64,000 bases of DNA, from positions 5,734,001 through 5,798,000 of the forward strand of contig NZ_CP149822.1 in assembly GCF_038396755.1 (NCBI RefSeq), in the 5' to 3' direction. How positions within the stretch are numbered: the stretch's first letter is position 1; each line of letters begins with the position of its first letter. The translations under genes and the position numbers were made by a program. The notes beneath the pieces were generated by a model. That model made no database searches and had not been told where the DNA came from. It was given only the letters and a program-made list of their open reading frames with translations. The DNA comes from Chitinophaga pollutisoli. Lineage in GTDB: Bacteria; Bacteroidota; Bacteroidia; Chitinophagales; Chitinophagaceae. This document shows positions 63,713 through 64,000 of the stretch, one piece after another.

Positions 63713-64000
63713 ATGAAGTATTCCGTTTTCTTCCTGCTGATCCTGATATACGCCTGCGGCGAACGCCGCGGCGACGGGAAAATGGTGTTCCGCTACAACC
63801 AGGAAGGCGGCATCCCCACGCTGGACCCCGCCTTCGCCAAGAACCAGGCCATCATGTGGGCCGTGCGCCAGGTATTCAACACACTCGTCGAAACCGACAG
63901 CTCCCTCAACATTCGCCCCTCGCTCGCGAAAAGCTGGGAAGTTTCGGCCGACCGGAAGGAGTATGTTTTCCATCTCCGCACTGACGTCCATTTCCACGAC
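63713..64000 (+). CDS. Family 5 peptide-type ABC substrate-binding lipoprotein (cut by window end)
   Basis: The visible 96 codons start at ATG 63713 (an in-frame ATG at 63701 is possible). They encode a lipoprotein signal with lipobox IYAC (Cys about 15). A mature start GKMVFRYNQEGGIPTLDPAFAKN then follows, and NTLVETDSSLNIRPSLAKSWEVSADRKEY, which is the standard opening of oligopeptide/dipeptide/nickel-binding (SBP_bac_5) proteins. It delivers peptides or similar ligands to an ABC importer. The gene runs off the right edge. A TACCTTG at 63694-63700 may be its -7 box. Confidence 0.9.
   Translation, partial: MKYSVFFLLILIYACGERRGDGKMVFRYNQEGGIPTLDPAFAKNQAIMWAVRQVFNTLVETDSSLNIRPSLAKSWEVSADRKEYVFHLRTDVHFHD

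Overview
The window reads as chromosome from a Bacteroidota bacterium of the Chitinophagaceae type, probably Chitinophaga or a close relative. The evidence is two SusC/SusD outer-membrane uptake pairs, a PUL-type glycosidase cluster, several exact TAnnTTTG promoter boxes (the Bacteroidota -7 element, once with a TTTG box 19 bp upstream), weak ribosome binding sites, and family types such as HYC_CC_PP, DUF6157, DUF6929, DUF3823 and NamZ. Overall base composition is GC-rich, with AT-rich islands at about 0.5-1.3 kb, 38.2-38.7 kb, 41.3-41.5 kb and 53.4-54.1 kb. I saw no rRNA, tRNA, CRISPR array, transposase or phage genes.

Layout. 0-5 kb: a small metal-type secreted protein, an AT-rich two-gene cassette (59-aa protein plus nucleotidyltransferase), an HD phosphohydrolase, a GlxA-type regulator, and two divergent DinB genes around a long inverted repeat. 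5-9 kb: a secreted Gfo/Idh/MocA oxidoreductase and an mlaE-mlaF-mlaD lipid transport operon. 9-14 kb: a second GlxA regulator, small stress-type enzymes, and a CLC-type fluoride exporter preceded by a recognisable fluoride riboswitch. 14-20 kb: a 1767-residue CHAT-protease/alpha-beta-hydrolase/TPR protein with a small acidic protein upstream. 20-31 kb: scattered single enzymes and regulators (YjbQ, SDR, AraC, PhyH, GrpB, HxlR, an IRED-like reductase, MarR, VOC, ABM) and a frameshifted outer-membrane receptor. 31-38 kb: an orphan TPR histidine kinase and the leucine operon leuC-leuD-leuA-like-leuB on the minus strand, with leuC frameshifted. 38-51 kb: a membrane-spanning regulator (extracytoplasmic kelch-like sensor, cytoplasmic winged helix plus BTAD) divergent from a probable alpha-mannan locus (GH92, SusC, SusD, DUF3823, GH71/99-like). 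51-64 kb: an unknown secreted protein, a NamZ-type muramidase, a second SusC (frameshifted)/SusD pair, a lipoprotein, a short UvrA paralogue, an M1 peptidase, and the start of a peptide-binding lipoprotein cut by the window edge.

The strongest leads are the CHAT protein, whose second hydrolase domain has lost two of its three catalytic residues; the fluoride riboswitch/CLC-F unit; the membrane-tethered SARP-like regulator facing a tandem 12-bp repeat upstream of GH92; and the long DinB inverted repeat. Three genes expected to be intact (an outer-membrane receptor, leuC and a SusC) each carry a single-base frameshift. Two of these lie in homopolymer runs, so assembly error must be excluded before calling them pseudogenes. 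All family assignments were made by eye from motifs; no search was run.
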